From: Flavobacterium psychrophilum
GTDB lineage: Bacteria > Bacteroidota > Bacteroidia > Flavobacteriales > Flavobacteriaceae
DNA length: 64,000 nt
Assembly (NCBI GenBank): GCA_945874225.1
Contig: CAMCFT010000004.1
Location: 105,626-169,625, forward strand
Reading direction: 5' to 3'
Below, in pieces: positions 52,739 through 60,411 of this stretch. The position numbers and the translations under genes are program-made. Each line of letters starts with the position of its first letter. Position 1 is the stretch's first letter. The notes beneath the pieces are model-generated. The model was not told where the DNA came from, did no database searches, and saw only the letters and a list, made by a program, of their open reading frames with translations.

Positions 52739-54631
52739 ATGCAAGAAGCATTAGCAATTCTTCAAAAATACTGGAAACACGACGAATTTAGGTCGCCACA
52801 AAACGAAATTATCAATTCTGTTTTGGAGGGAAAAGACACTTTTGGGCTGATGCCAACAGGTGGTGGGAAATCAATTTGTTTTCAAATTCCAGCAATGATG
52901 CAAGACGGAATTTGTCTGGTTATTTCTCCTTTGGTTGCTTTGATGAAAGATCAAGTACAACGCTTGCAACAACTCAATATCAAAGCCATTGCTTTGACAG
53001 GAGGAATTCAGTCTGACGAAATGATTACACTTTTGGACAATTGCGAATTTGGTAATTATAAATTCTTGTACTTATCGCCGGAACGCTTGCAATCGGATTG
53101 GATTTTGGAACGCATAAAAAACCTGCCCATTAATCTAATCGCCATCGACGAAGCACATTGCGTATCGCAATGGGGTCACGATTTCCGTCCTGCTTATTTG
53201 AAAATAGCGAATTTAAAAACGCATTTCCCCAAAGTTCCTTTTTTGGCACTTACCGCTTCGGCAACAAATCGTGTTCTTGACGATGTAATTCTTCAATTAG
53301 GATTGGAGAAACCTGCCATTTTCAAGAAATCTTTTGCCAGAAAAAATATTGCCTATATGGTTTTTGAAGTGGAAGACAAATTGTATCGAATGGAGCAAAT
53401 CTTGAAGAAGAATCCTCAACCTTCTATAATATATGTCAGAAACAGGAAATCGTGCTCGGAAACTGCCTCCCAATTGCAATCCTTGGGATTCAAAGCCACT
53501 TATTATCACGGCGGATTATCGGTTAAGGAAAAAGAGAAGAATATGAGTCTTTGGATGAATGAAGAAGTGCAGATAATGGTTGCGACCAATGCCTTTGGAA
53601 TGGGAATTGACAAATCAAATGTAAAAACGGTAATACATATTCATCTTCCTGAGAGCATTGAAAGTTATTATCAGGAAGCGGGTCGTGCCGGAAGAAATGA
53701 AGAAAAAGCATTTGCAGTACTTCTCACTAGCAAATCCGACAAGGCTCAAGCCCAAAGTCAATTTATTAATGTTCTTCCGGACAAAAAAATTCTTACTCAG
53801 ATTTATATCAAATTGTGTACTTATTTCCAAATCGCTTATGGCGAAGGAATCAATGAACAATTTTCGTTTAATTTGAATCATTTTTGCCAAAAATATGGAT
53901 TCCCAACCCTGAAGACTTTCAATGCGATACAGTTTTTAGACAGACAGGGAATTTTGAGCTTGTCACAAGAATATTCAGAGAAAATCACGATGCAATTTAT
54001 GATTCCGTCGAAAGAAGTTATTCGATATATGAGTTTAAATCCAAATGACGAACCCATTATTTTGTCAATACTCAGAACCTATCCCGGAATTTACGAATCA
54101 CAAACAGCTATTAATTTATCTTTGATTGCAAAAAAAGCAAGTTGTGAAGAAACTCTTATTCATTCTATTTTAGAAAAACTAAAAGGATTTGACATTATTG
54201 ATTATCATAAAAAAAACAATGATGCCACTATTATTTTCAATGAAGTTCGCGAAGACGAAAGAACCATAAATCGAGTTTCGAAATATCTTGAAACGCAAAA
54301 CAAACAAAAAGTTGACCAATTCGAATCCGTTTTACATTATATAAATGAGAAGAAAGTTTGCAAAAGCAAGTTGATTCTAGATTATTTTGGAGAAAAGACT
54401 GATACAGATTGTGGAATTTGTTCTTATTGTATTTCAAGAAAAACCAAGGTTAGCGATAAATCCTCGATTTCGGAAAAAATTATTGGATTATTAAAAATAC
54501 AAGACTTGAATTCAAGAGAAATTCAAAAACTATCAAAATTCAGCGAAGACGATGTTATCTTTGCGTTGCAAAACTTATTGGAAAACAATAAAATTGCAGT
54601 AAAACCAAACAATAAATATTCACTTAAATAA
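52739..54631 (+). CDS. recQ: RecQ-family ATP-dependent DNA helicase
   Basis: A 3'-5' helicase of recombination and fork repair. Walker A is 'LMPTGGGKSICFQ' (K44, S45), the DEAH box is D137-E-A-H140, with 'ASATNRVLDDV', 'YYHGGLSVKEKE', 'GMGIDKSNVKTVIH' and 'YQEAGRAGRNEEKA'. The zinc site of the RecQ-Ct domain is C541, C558, C561 and C564 ('DCGICSYC'). At 630 aa it lacks a recognisable HRDC domain, so it is the short RecQ type. The ATG follows a repeat-bearing gap. Confidence 0.92.
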   Translation: MQEALAILQKYWKHDEFRSPQNEIINSVLEGKDTFGLMPTGGGKSICFQIPAMMQDGICLVISPLVALMKDQVQRLQQLNIKAIALTGGIQSDEMITLLDNCEFGNYKFLYLSPERLQSDWILERIKNLPINLIAIDEAHCVSQWGHDFRPAYLKIANLKTHFPKVPFLALTASATNRVLDDVILQLGLEKPAIFKKSFARKNIAYMVFEVEDKLYRMEQILKKNPQPSIIYVRNRKSCSETASQLQSLGFKATYYHGGLSVKEKEKNMSLWMNEEVQIMVATNAFGMGIDKSNVKTVIHIHLPESIESYYQEAGRAGRNEEKAFAVLLTSKSDKAQAQSQFINVLPDKKILTQIYIKLCTYFQIAYGEGINEQFSFNLNHFCQKYGFPTLKTFNAIQFLDRQGILSLSQEYSEKITMQFMIPSKEVIRYMSLNPNDEPIILSILRTYPGIYESQTAINLSLIAKKASCEETLIHSILEKLKGFDIIDYHKKNNDATIIFNEVREDERTINRVSKYLETQNKQKVDQFESVLHYINEKKVCKSKLILDYFGEKTDTDCGICSYCISRKTKVSDKSSISEKIIGLLKIQDLNSREIQKLSKFSEDDVIFALQNLLENNKIAVKPNNKYSLK

Positions 54632-54676
54632 CGAGATTGCTTCCGCCACGGCGGAAAAGTCTTGCCTCGCAATGAC
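54632..54676. repeat. Dispersed repeat overlapping the fmt start region
   Basis: The segment starts CGAGATTGCTTCCGCC and ends GCCTCGCAATGAC. The outer words match 3706-3745. CCGCCACGGCGG in the middle is a perfect palindrome. The repeat begins right after the recQ stop and supplies the first in-frame ATG (54672) of fmt. Confidence 0.75.
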
Positions 54677-54677
54677 A

Positions 54678-55625
54678 ATGGAAAAATTACGAATCGTATT
54701 TATGGGAACGCCAGAATTTGCAGTTGGCATTCTAGACACCATAATCAATAGTAACTATAATGTAGTAGGCGTTATTACTGCAGCTGATAAGCCGGCTGGT
54801 CGTGGCCAAAAAATAAAATATTCGGCAGTAAAAGAATATGCTTTAGACAACAACCTTACTTTATTACAACCAACGAATTTGAAAGACGAAAGTTTTTTAG
54901 AAGAACTAAAAGCGTTAAACGCCAATTTACAAATCGTTGTCGCCTTTAGAATGTTGCCTGAAGTAGTTTGGAAAATGCCAAAATTTGGGACTTTCAATTT
55001 ACACGCTTCCTTATTACCGAATTATCGCGGCGCTGCTCCTATTAACTGGGCAATTATAAACGGCGATACAAAAACCGGAGTTACCACTTTCTTTATCGAT
55101 GATAAAATAGATACAGGAGCGATGATTCTAAGTTCTGAAATAGAAATTGCATCAGATGAAAATGCGGGACAGTTGCACGATCGACTAATGCAATTGGGAA
55201 GTGAAACTGTTTTGGAAACTTTAGCATTGATTGAAAAGGGAAATGTAACCACAACCATTCAGAAAGAAAATGCCGAAATAAAAACAGCATACAAGTTAAA
55301 TAAAGAAAATTGCAAAATAGATTGGACAAAATCGGCTTTTGAAATATACAATTTAATAAGAGGTTTAAGTCCATATCCTTCGGCTTGGTGTTTTATTAGT
55401 GATAAAAACGAAGAGTGGAATGTAAAAATTCACGAAGCAAAAATGATATTAGAAGACCATAATTATACCATTGGAAGCCTGATTTGTAGCAAAAAAGAAA
55501 TGAAATTTGCGGCGAAAGATGGGTTTATTCAGGTGTTAAGCATCCAATTTCCAGGTAAAAAGAAGATGAGTACACCGGAATTATTGAATGGAATAACATT
55601 TTCTGAGGAAGCAAAAGCATATTAA
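54678..55625 (+). CDS. fmt: Methionyl-tRNA formyltransferase
   Basis: Formylates initiator Met-tRNA. Catalytic Asn-His-Asp are seen in 'FNLHASLLPNYRGAAPINWA' (N and H) and 'FFIDDKIDTGAMIL' (D). The N-terminus 'LRIVFMGTPEFAVGIL' is the 10-formyl-THF-binding Rossmann start, and a C-terminal OB-like domain is present. I choose ATG 54678 (MEKLRIVFMG); ATG 54672 adds only MT and belongs to a dispersed repeat that probably landed here. At about 315 aa it has normal length. No def gene is adjacent. Confidence 0.94.
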   Translation: MEKLRIVFMGTPEFAVGILDTIINSNYNVVGVITAADKPAGRGQKIKYSAVKEYALDNNLTLLQPTNLKDESFLEELKALNANLQIVVAFRMLPEVVWKMPKFGTFNLHASLLPNYRGAAPINWAIINGDTKTGVTTFFIDDKIDTGAMILSSEIEIASDENAGQLHDRLMQLGSETVLETLALIEKGNVTTTIQKENAEIKTAYKLNKENCKIDWTKSAFEIYNLIRGLSPYPSAWCFISDKNEEWNVKIHEAKMILEDHNYTIGSLICSKKEMKFAAKDGFIQVLSIQFPGKKKMSTPELLNGITFSEEAKAY

Positions 55626-55730
55626 CCTCAACAAAACGGGCGATTTTGGGCGATTTATACCGAATTTTCCTTGCTTTATGAACAAAAAAAACAAGTTATC
55701 AACAAAACGAACTAAAATTAAACAAAACGC

Positions 55731-55760
55731 TTGTAGAGGAAGTAAATCCTATTAAATTTG
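55731..55760 (+). promoter_or_regulatory. Promoter of the HU gene
   Basis: TTG (55731-55733), 19-nt spacer, TAAATTTG (55753-55760): an exact consensus promoter giving a leader of about 40 nt. A strong promoter fits the abundant HU protein. Confidence 0.8.
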
Positions 55761-55807
55761 TTATTATTAACAAAGTTTTTTTAACCAACATTTAATAACT
55801 AAACATT

Positions 55808-56080
55808 ATGAACAAATCAGAATTAATCGACGCTATCGCTGCTGATGCAGGAATTACAAAAGCTGCTGCAAAATTAGCTTTAGAATCATTTTTAGGAAAC
55901 GTAGGTAGTACTTTGAAAAAAGGTGGAAGAGTATCTTTAGTAGGTTTCGGATCTTGGTCAGTTTCTGCAAGAGCTGCAAGAGATGGTAGAAATCCTCAAA
56001 CAGGAAAAACTATTAAAATTGCTGCTAAAAATGTAGTGAAATTTAAAGCTGGTGCTGATTTAGACGGTGCTGTAAACTAA
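55808..56080 (+). CDS. hup: HU-family DNA-binding protein
   Basis: A 90-aa nucleoid protein that bends DNA as a dimer. The start 'MNKSELIDAIAADAGITKAA' and the flexible-arm sequence 'GRNPQTGKTIKIAAKNVVKF' with the intercalating Pro are diagnostic of HU/IHF. The C-terminus is unusual in being Asp-rich ('GADLDGAVN') but close to family length. The gene is monocistronic, with a strong promoter and terminator. HU and IHF subunits cannot be fully distinguished; its homodimer form and length favour HU. Confidence 0.95.
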   Translation: MNKSELIDAIAADAGITKAAAKLALESFLGNVGSTLKKGGRVSLVGFGSWSVSARAARDGRNPQTGKTIKIAAKNVVKFKAGADLDGAVN

Positions 56081-56102
56081 TTTAAGTTTTCTTAAGTATA
56101 AT

Positions 56103-56129
56103 AAAAACCTTCCATTGGAAGGTTTTTTT
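56103..56129 (+). terminator. Terminator of the HU gene
   Basis: AAAACCTTCC pairs with GGAAGGTTTT around a short ATT loop, followed by more T, 23 nt after the stop. Confidence 0.88.
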
Positions 56130-56198
56130 ATGAAATTTAATTTATTATTGATTTTAGCTTCTGATTTAGGTCAATAAGTATTAAAAAAAGGATAGGAA

Positions 56199-56234
56199 GT
56201 AAGTTTTGAAAAATAAAAATTTTTCAAAACTTAC
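56199..56234. promoter_or_regulatory. Perfect 15-bp inverted repeat upstream of the YqgE gene
   Basis: GTAAGTTTTGAAAAA (56199-56213) is followed after 6 nt by its exact inverse (56220-56234). It lies about 95 nt before the ATG at 56329 and is not followed by a T-run, so it is not a plain terminator. It could be an operator or a leader hairpin. Confidence 0.55.
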
Positions 56235-56328
56235 CTAAAAATACACTTTAATGGTATTTTTATACCTTTTATCGATAAAATTTGGATTATTTTTAATTTT
56301 ATATTTAAATTTAATTAAAAATATAACC

Positions 56329-56889
56329 ATGATATCAGAAAAATTAGAAAAAGGGCATCTACTCATAGCAGAGCCTTCGATAATTGGAGATTTATCTTTC
56401 AATAGATCGGTTATTTTATTGGCAGATCACAACAAAAAAGGTTCTGTGGGGTTTATCATCAATAAACCATTAAAATACACCATTAATGATTTGGTCCCTG
56501 ATATTAAAGCAACATTTAAGATTTATAATGGTGGTCCAGTTGAACAAGAAAATCTTTATTACATACACAATGTACCTGAATTGATTCCAAATAGCATAGA
56601 AATATCAAATGGAATTTATTGGGGTGGGGAATATGAAACCACAAAAGAACTTATTAATAGTGGCAAAATAAACAAAGATAATATTCGGTTCTTTTTAGGC
56701 TATACCGGATGGGAAGAAGACCAATTAGAATGTGAGATGGAGGAAAGTTCATGGATTATTACTAAAAATAACTATGAGAATAAAATAATTGGGAAATCTG
56801 CCTCTCACTTTTGGAAAAAACAAATTATGGAATTAGGAGGAGAATACCCTATATGGTCAAACGCCCCCGAAAACCCATCTCTTAATTAA
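56329..56889 (+). CDS. YqgE/AlgH family protein
   Basis: A cytoplasmic protein of about 186 aa of the UPF0301 family. Diagnostic text is 'LEKGHLLIAEPSIIGDLSFNRSVILLADH' (quoted in part: KGHLLIAEPSIIGDLSFNRS), 'GSVGFIINKPLKYTINDL' and 'FFLGYTGWEEDQLECEMEE'. I start at ATG 56329 (MISEKLEKGH), since upstream residues to 56251 are hydrophobic filler not present in the family. AlgH influences alginate genes in Pseudomonas, but the molecular role is unclear. Its stop overlaps the convergent aminotransferase stop by 4 nt. Confidence 0.9.
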   Translation: MISEKLEKGHLLIAEPSIIGDLSFNRSVILLADHNKKGSVGFIINKPLKYTINDLVPDIKATFKIYNGGPVEQENLYYIHNVPELIPNSIEISNGIYWGGEYETTKELINSGKINKDNIRFFLGYTGWEEDQLECEMEESSWIITKNNYENKIIGKSASHFWKKQIMELGGEYPIWSNAPENPSLN

Positions 56890-57725
56890 TTACTACTTAT
56901 AGACTCGTTTAGTTTTTGAACCAATGTTCTAGATATATTAATTGAAAATTCTTTTTTTCGGTATTTTGTAATAGGCTGAATTCCTTTAATCACATTTGTA
57001 ATAAACAATTCATCGGCTTTTTGAAGGTCAAATGGAGAGATTACTTGTTCAATAACTTCTAAATTTTCTATATTTCGAGCCAAACCTAAAATTTGTTTTC
57101 GCATAACACCATTTAAACATCCCTCAGAAACAGGAGGCGTAATAAGAGTGTTTCCTTTAATCATAAAAACATTTCCTTGTAATGCTTCAATAACATTTTT
57201 GCTATCATTCAGCAATAAGCAATTATCCAAATCATTCTCTTTGGCAAAAATACTCCCTGTGATATTGATGATTTTATTAGTAGTTTTTATGGAAGACAGC
57301 AACTGCTTAGTCACATAAAAATCAGTATATAAATCAACTTTGTATCCTTTTTGATCAATTGAATACAAAGTATTTTCAAGAGCTTCTACATTTATTAAAA
57401 AAGAAACTGTGTTATTTTGCGGTAAATAATAACCCCCATCATTTCTATACACAGTAATTCTGGCACGAGCGGAATTTTCAAAATTTTTGGCTTTAGCCAA
57501 AGTAAGGAATTGTTCTTCAAGATATTCCATTGTAAAATTCATAGGAATTTCCATTCGAATAATCCGCATAGAAGACATTAATCTGAAGTAATGGTCTTCT
57601 AAAAAAAGAATTTTTGAGTTTACTATTTTGACTGTTTCAAAAACAGCATCGCCATAAAGAAAAGCACGATTCTGAGTCAATAAACTAGTCTCGTGAGACA
57701 CAATTGTACCATTAAAATTAATCAT
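56886..57725 (-). CDS. Class IV aminotransferase, PabC/IlvE-like
   Basis: A PLP enzyme of 279 aa in fold type IV. Signals are 'LTQNRAFLYGDAVFETVKIV' (residues 16-35), 'ARITVYRNDGGYYLP', 'LLSSIKTTNKIINITGSIFA' (the lysine region) and 'EALQGNVFMIKGNTLITPP' (like the E..SNiF..k motif). The small size and these motifs fit 4-amino-4-deoxychorismate lyase (PabC) or a branched-chain/D-amino-acid aminotransferase; they cannot be separated by eye. A TATATTTG box at 57757-57764 overlaps the terminator of the upstream gene. Confidence 0.83.
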   Translation of the reverse strand: MINFNGTIVSHETSLLTQNRAFLYGDAVFETVKIVNSKILFLEDHYFRLMSSMRIIRMEIPMNFTMEYLEEQFLTLAKAKNFENSARARITVYRNDGGYYLPQNNTVSFLINVEALENTLYSIDQKGYKVDLYTDFYVTKQLLSSIKTTNKIINITGSIFAKENDLDNCLLLNDSKNVIEALQGNVFMIKGNTLITPPVSEGCLNGVMRKQILGLARNIENLEVIEQVISPFDLQKADELFITNVIKGIQPITKYRKKEFSINISRTLVQKLNESISSN

Positions 57726-57731
57726 AATATA

Positions 57732-57757
57732 AAAAAAAGTCCCGATTAAATCGGGAC
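57732..57757 (-). terminator. Terminator of the START-like gene
   Basis: GTCCCGAT and its inverse form a tight 7- to 9-bp stem followed on the minus strand by eight T, 28 nt after the stop at 57786. A TATATTTG box (57757-57764) for the next gene begins in the same stem. Confidence 0.8.
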
Positions 57758-57785
57758 AAATATAAGTTTTAAAAAAACAATATTA

Positions 57786-58178
57786 CTATACGGAACCGAT
57801 TACGTGTTTAAGATCAGAAATTTGATTTTCCCACAAAAGTGTAGCCTCTTCAATTTCGTCTTTATCAGCAAAATCAATAACCATTAAAGAAACGTCTTTT
57901 GTAATTTCGTCTACCAAAATATTTAATTCAAAAAAGTATTCTGTATCTTTATTATTACCATCTACCCATTTGAATCTTACTTTTTCCCCAGATTTCTTAG
58001 AGCACAACCTGGCTTTCTCTTCGGAATCGTTCCAAATGAAAGTAAAAAACTCTCCACGAGAATTAACATTGTCAGCAAACCATTCAGACAAACCGGACGG
58101 AGTCGAAATGTATTGGTATAACAATTGAGGTGAAGAATTTATGGGAAACTCTATTTCGTAACGTATTTTTGAATCCAT
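57786..58178 (-). CDS. START-like domain (SRPBCC) protein
   Basis: A 130-aa cytoplasmic protein with a hot-dog-like lipid-binding fold. The start 'IRYEIEFPINSSPQLLYQYISTPSGLSEWFADNVN' (quoted in part: STPSGLSEWFADNVN) and 'GEKVRFKWVDG' match the START-like/AHSA1 group. The ligand is unknown. It lies about 160 nt from the tRNA-Met gene and marks the last ordinary chromosomal gene before the island. Confidence 0.83.
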   Translation of the reverse strand: MDSKIRYEIEFPINSSPQLLYQYISTPSGLSEWFADNVNSRGEFFTFIWNDSEEKARLCSKKSGEKVRFKWVDGNNKDTEYFFELNILVDEITKDVSLMVIDFADKDEIEEATLLWENQISDLKHVIGSV

Positions 58179-58266
58179 GGGCTACAATTAATTTTTTGGA
58201 AATGTATTGAATATATGGCCAATAAAAAAGCCTTTTTAAAAATATTTTTTTTTCTTCAAGATATAC

Positions 58267-58296
58267 TTGTAACCTCTAATATAATTTTTATCTTTG
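58267..58296 (+). promoter_or_regulatory. Promoter of the tRNA-Met gene
   Basis: TTG (58267-58269), 19-nt spacer, TATCTTTG (58289-58296): an exact consensus match. The tRNA begins about 36 nt downstream. Confidence 0.8.
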
Positions 58297-58332
58297 CACC
58301 CGCATTGAAAGATGGTTTTCATCTGAAAATAT

Positions 58333-58406
58333 GGCGAGATAGCTCAGTCGGTTAGAGCGCAGGATTCATAACCCTGAGGTCCCGAGTTCAAATCTCGGTC
58401 TCGCTA
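58333..58406 (+). tRNA. tRNA-Met (CAT), elongator type
   Basis: A full cloverleaf can be drawn: acceptor GGCGAGA with TCTCGCT plus A73 (first pair G-T), D arm GCTC-AGTCGGTTA-GAGC, anticodon loop TTCATAA (anticodon CAT), TpsiC arm CCGAG-TTCAAAT-CTCGG. The paired 5' end distinguishes it from a typical initiator, and tRNA-Ile2 with a modified CAT cannot be ruled out. CCA is not encoded. Its 3' end is the likely attachment site of the island that begins next to it. Confidence 0.95.
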
Positions 58407-58416
58407 CTTGATAATC

Positions 58417-58444
58417 AAGGACTTACGTTTTTACGTAGGTCCTT
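58417..58444. terminator. Bidirectional terminator between tRNA-Met and integrase
   Basis: AAGGACTTACGT (58417-58428) pairs with ACGTAGGTCCTT (58433-58444), 12 bp with one G-U pair and a TTTT loop, followed by T. The right arm overlaps the integrase stop codon (58431-58433). Confidence 0.85.
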
Positions 58445-59738
58445 TTTCTTTTTTGCGTGAGGAATTGCGTGAGGAATTTTCTCCGAACACTCTTATTTTC
58501 AATGCTCCCATTTCTATTACAGAAAGTATTTTTGGGTCTAAATAATACTTCTCAATCACACTATTATTTGAATGCGAAGTCAATAATCCAGTCTCATTTC
58601 CCATGACTTGATTCGCCCAACTAATATATGTTTTGCGTAAAGTCTTCAAACTTATATCTTTTGTAATTCCTGCGCCATTTTTATAATGTGTAAAACTTTT
58701 ACTCAAATCATTCATTATCGTAATTGATTTTACTTTTCTCTCAGGAAATAGAATATAATCACTAGTGTATTTTTTTTCATTGTACCCCATTTCCAATAAA
58801 AATTGATTTAAGTCTTCATTAATTGGAAAATATTTCTTGTGTGAATTGTTTGAATTTATTATTCGTTCAACCTTAAGATTATTAATCATAAAAAACTTGA
58901 CACCTTCCTTTGTTTCATAGATATCATTCCACTTTAAATCGACAACTTCTTCTCTTCTGCCGCCAGTCAATAAAAACAGTTTATAACCATCCTTCAAATA
59001 TGGTCTATATAGGTTCTTCTTTTCCCCTATCCCCCCAAGAACCATAACTGGTTCAATGGTATCTACTGCACTCAGGATTGATTCAAATTCATCTTTGGTA
59101 ATGGTTTCAATATTTGGACTTTGAACCGATTTACGGGTGTAAAATCGAAATGGGTTTTTCATTACAATTTCTTCAATATCAATTAAAAAATCAAAGAAAA
59201 CCCTTGTACTATTTAAACACTTATTGAATGTCTTTGGCGCATAATGATTACTTGCCCAAGTATAAAAATCAGATACATCTTGTTTGGACACATCCACAAT
59301 TCTCATACGTTCGATATCTCTCTTTTTCTTTAAAGATTGTGCAAAGTATGTACAATATCTAATCATTTCATCCGAGTGACCTTTGGTTACATTCTTTTTC
59401 AAATGGGCGTATTCAGACTCTCCATTAAGATACTGGTTGTATTTTATGATTGCATCAACAACACTATAATCATTACCCTGATCCAAGACAGGGACAACGG
59501 TTGTATAACTATTCGAGATTAATTCTTTTTCAAATTGGATAGATTCTAATACCGCATCATCATAATTTGTTGCTACCAACATTTTTGATTTGATTTCATT
59601 TTTAGTGCCGGGAATGTGAACTCGAACCCTGTAAATAATCTTATCGTAGTGATTACATTTTGGATTGTCAACGCGACAAGTTTTACAGAACAATTTTATT
59701 CCTTTATATGGATTCTTTGGTAGTTTGAGTACTATCAT
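58431..59738 (-). CDS. Tyrosine integrase at the tRNA-Met site
   Basis: A 435-aa site-specific recombinase reading toward the tRNA, as is usual for island integrases. The catalytic residues are R261 or R262 ('LLTGGRREEVVDLKW'), R368 ('SLKTLRKTYISW', where the usual His is Lys), H389 ('LTSHSNNSVIEKYY') and Y397 or Y398. A SAM-like core-binding domain lies at about 90-195. The N-terminus has an uncommon Cys cluster, C18, C21, C28 and H30 ('CKTCRVDNPKCNH'), that may bind zinc. The last residues SSRNSSR come from a 12-bp tandem repeat. It overlaps the upstream gene by ATGA. Confidence 0.9.
   Translation of the reverse strand: MIVLKLPKNPYKGIKLFCKTCRVDNPKCNHYDKIIYRVRVHIPGTKNEIKSKMLVATNYDDAVLESIQFEKELISNSYTTVVPVLDQGNDYSVVDAIIKYNQYLNGESEYAHLKKNVTKGHSDEMIRYCTYFAQSLKKKRDIERMRIVDVSKQDVSDFYTWASNHYAPKTFNKCLNSTRVFFDFLIDIEEIVMKNPFRFYTRKSVQSPNIETITKDEFESILSAVDTIEPVMVLGGIGEKKNLYRPYLKDGYKLFLLTGGRREEVVDLKWNDIYETKEGVKFFMINNLKVERIINSNNSHKKYFPINEDLNQFLLEMGYNEKKYTSDYILFPERKVKSITIMNDLSKSFTHYKNGAGITKDISLKTLRKTYISWANQVMGNETGLLTSHSNNSVIEKYYLDPKILSVIEMGALKIRVFGENSSRNSSRKKEKGPT
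58455..58478. repeat. 12-bp tandem repeat in the integrase 3' end
   Basis: GCGTGAGGAATT occurs twice back to back, encoding the NSSR-NSSR-like end of the integrase. It is 49 nt from the tRNA 3' end and could be an arm-type binding site or simple slippage. Confidence 0.8.
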
Positions 59739-60115
59739 GACATCAAAGATTTGAACAGTTTCTGGTCTGTTTTGCTCTTGATACTCACTTTGGTAGTTGG
59801 TGTGAAACAGACTTCTTTGTCAATCTCTAAAATCATTAAATCATAGAGTGATTTATCCTTGGCTACACATTTATAGGATTCCCTCCAATTTTGAGGATGT
59901 TTTCTTTTTAAATCCATCACATAGGGTTTGTCCAACACAAAGTCTAAATCTATTTGGTAAACGAAACTTCTTTTTGATAGTCTATGGATTTGAATTCCAT
60001 TGTCTTTTAACCACTTTCTTGTTGTTAGGTCGTTTTTAATGCACAATAATACGGACACTTCTGAAATCGTCAGTGTCTCCAAACTATTTGATTTTCTATT
60101 AATATATTCATTCAT
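59735..60115 (-). CDS. Small HTH protein, excisionase-like
   Basis: A 126-aa basic protein with an N-terminal helix-turn-helix-like stretch ('LTISEVSVLLCIKNDLTTRK' then 'WLKDNGIQIHRLSKRSFVYQ', residues 15-54) of the kind found in excisionase/AlpA-type DNA-binding proteins. The rest is charged and unplaced. It overlaps the integrase start by four bases (ATGA), so the two are made together. I infer that it directs excision or regulates the integrase. Confidence 0.6.
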   Translation of the reverse strand: MNEYINRKSNSLETLTISEVSVLLCIKNDLTTRKWLKDNGIQIHRLSKRSFVYQIDLDFVLDKPYVMDLKRKHPQNWRESYKCVAKDKSLYDLMILEIDKEVCFTPTTKVSIKSKTDQKLFKSLMS

Positions 60116-60411
60116 TTTAAACCAGCTTCCTATTCTCAGTTTTTTCTATAGAAGCGAGAATTATTTTTTAAATGTCATTTCAAGCTAAACTACAAGATCC
60201 ATTTTCACCGGTCAAGCTTAACATTAATTAAATTTTAGATGACACTTTATAAAATAATACATAAAAAAAGTGAGAATAAAAAATCGGTCGTGAAATATTT
60301 ATCAAATAAACCCTCGTAATTACTGGCTTTGTAGCGACATTTAGGTTTTATCGAAATAAAAAAAAGGATCAACATACATTGAACCCTTTAATCACTTAAA
60401 CATAAAAAATC
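60116..60411. other. Intergenic region, only a terminator seen
   Basis: This A/T-rich gap has no convincing reading frame. It must hold the promoter of the excisionase-integrase pair, but no TAnnTTTG box was seen with confidence on the minus strand. The only clear structure is the hairpin at 60359-60390. Confidence 0.5.
60359..60390 (-). terminator. Terminator of the methyltransferase gene
   Basis: On the minus strand AAGGGTTCAA and TTGATCCTT pair around a short loop and are followed by eight T. It lies about 22 nt after the stop at 60412. Confidence 0.7.

Noticed and set aside
3706..54676. Insertion sequences as the source of the repeats
   Set aside because: No transposase gene is visible in the window and the repeats are all under about 70 bp.
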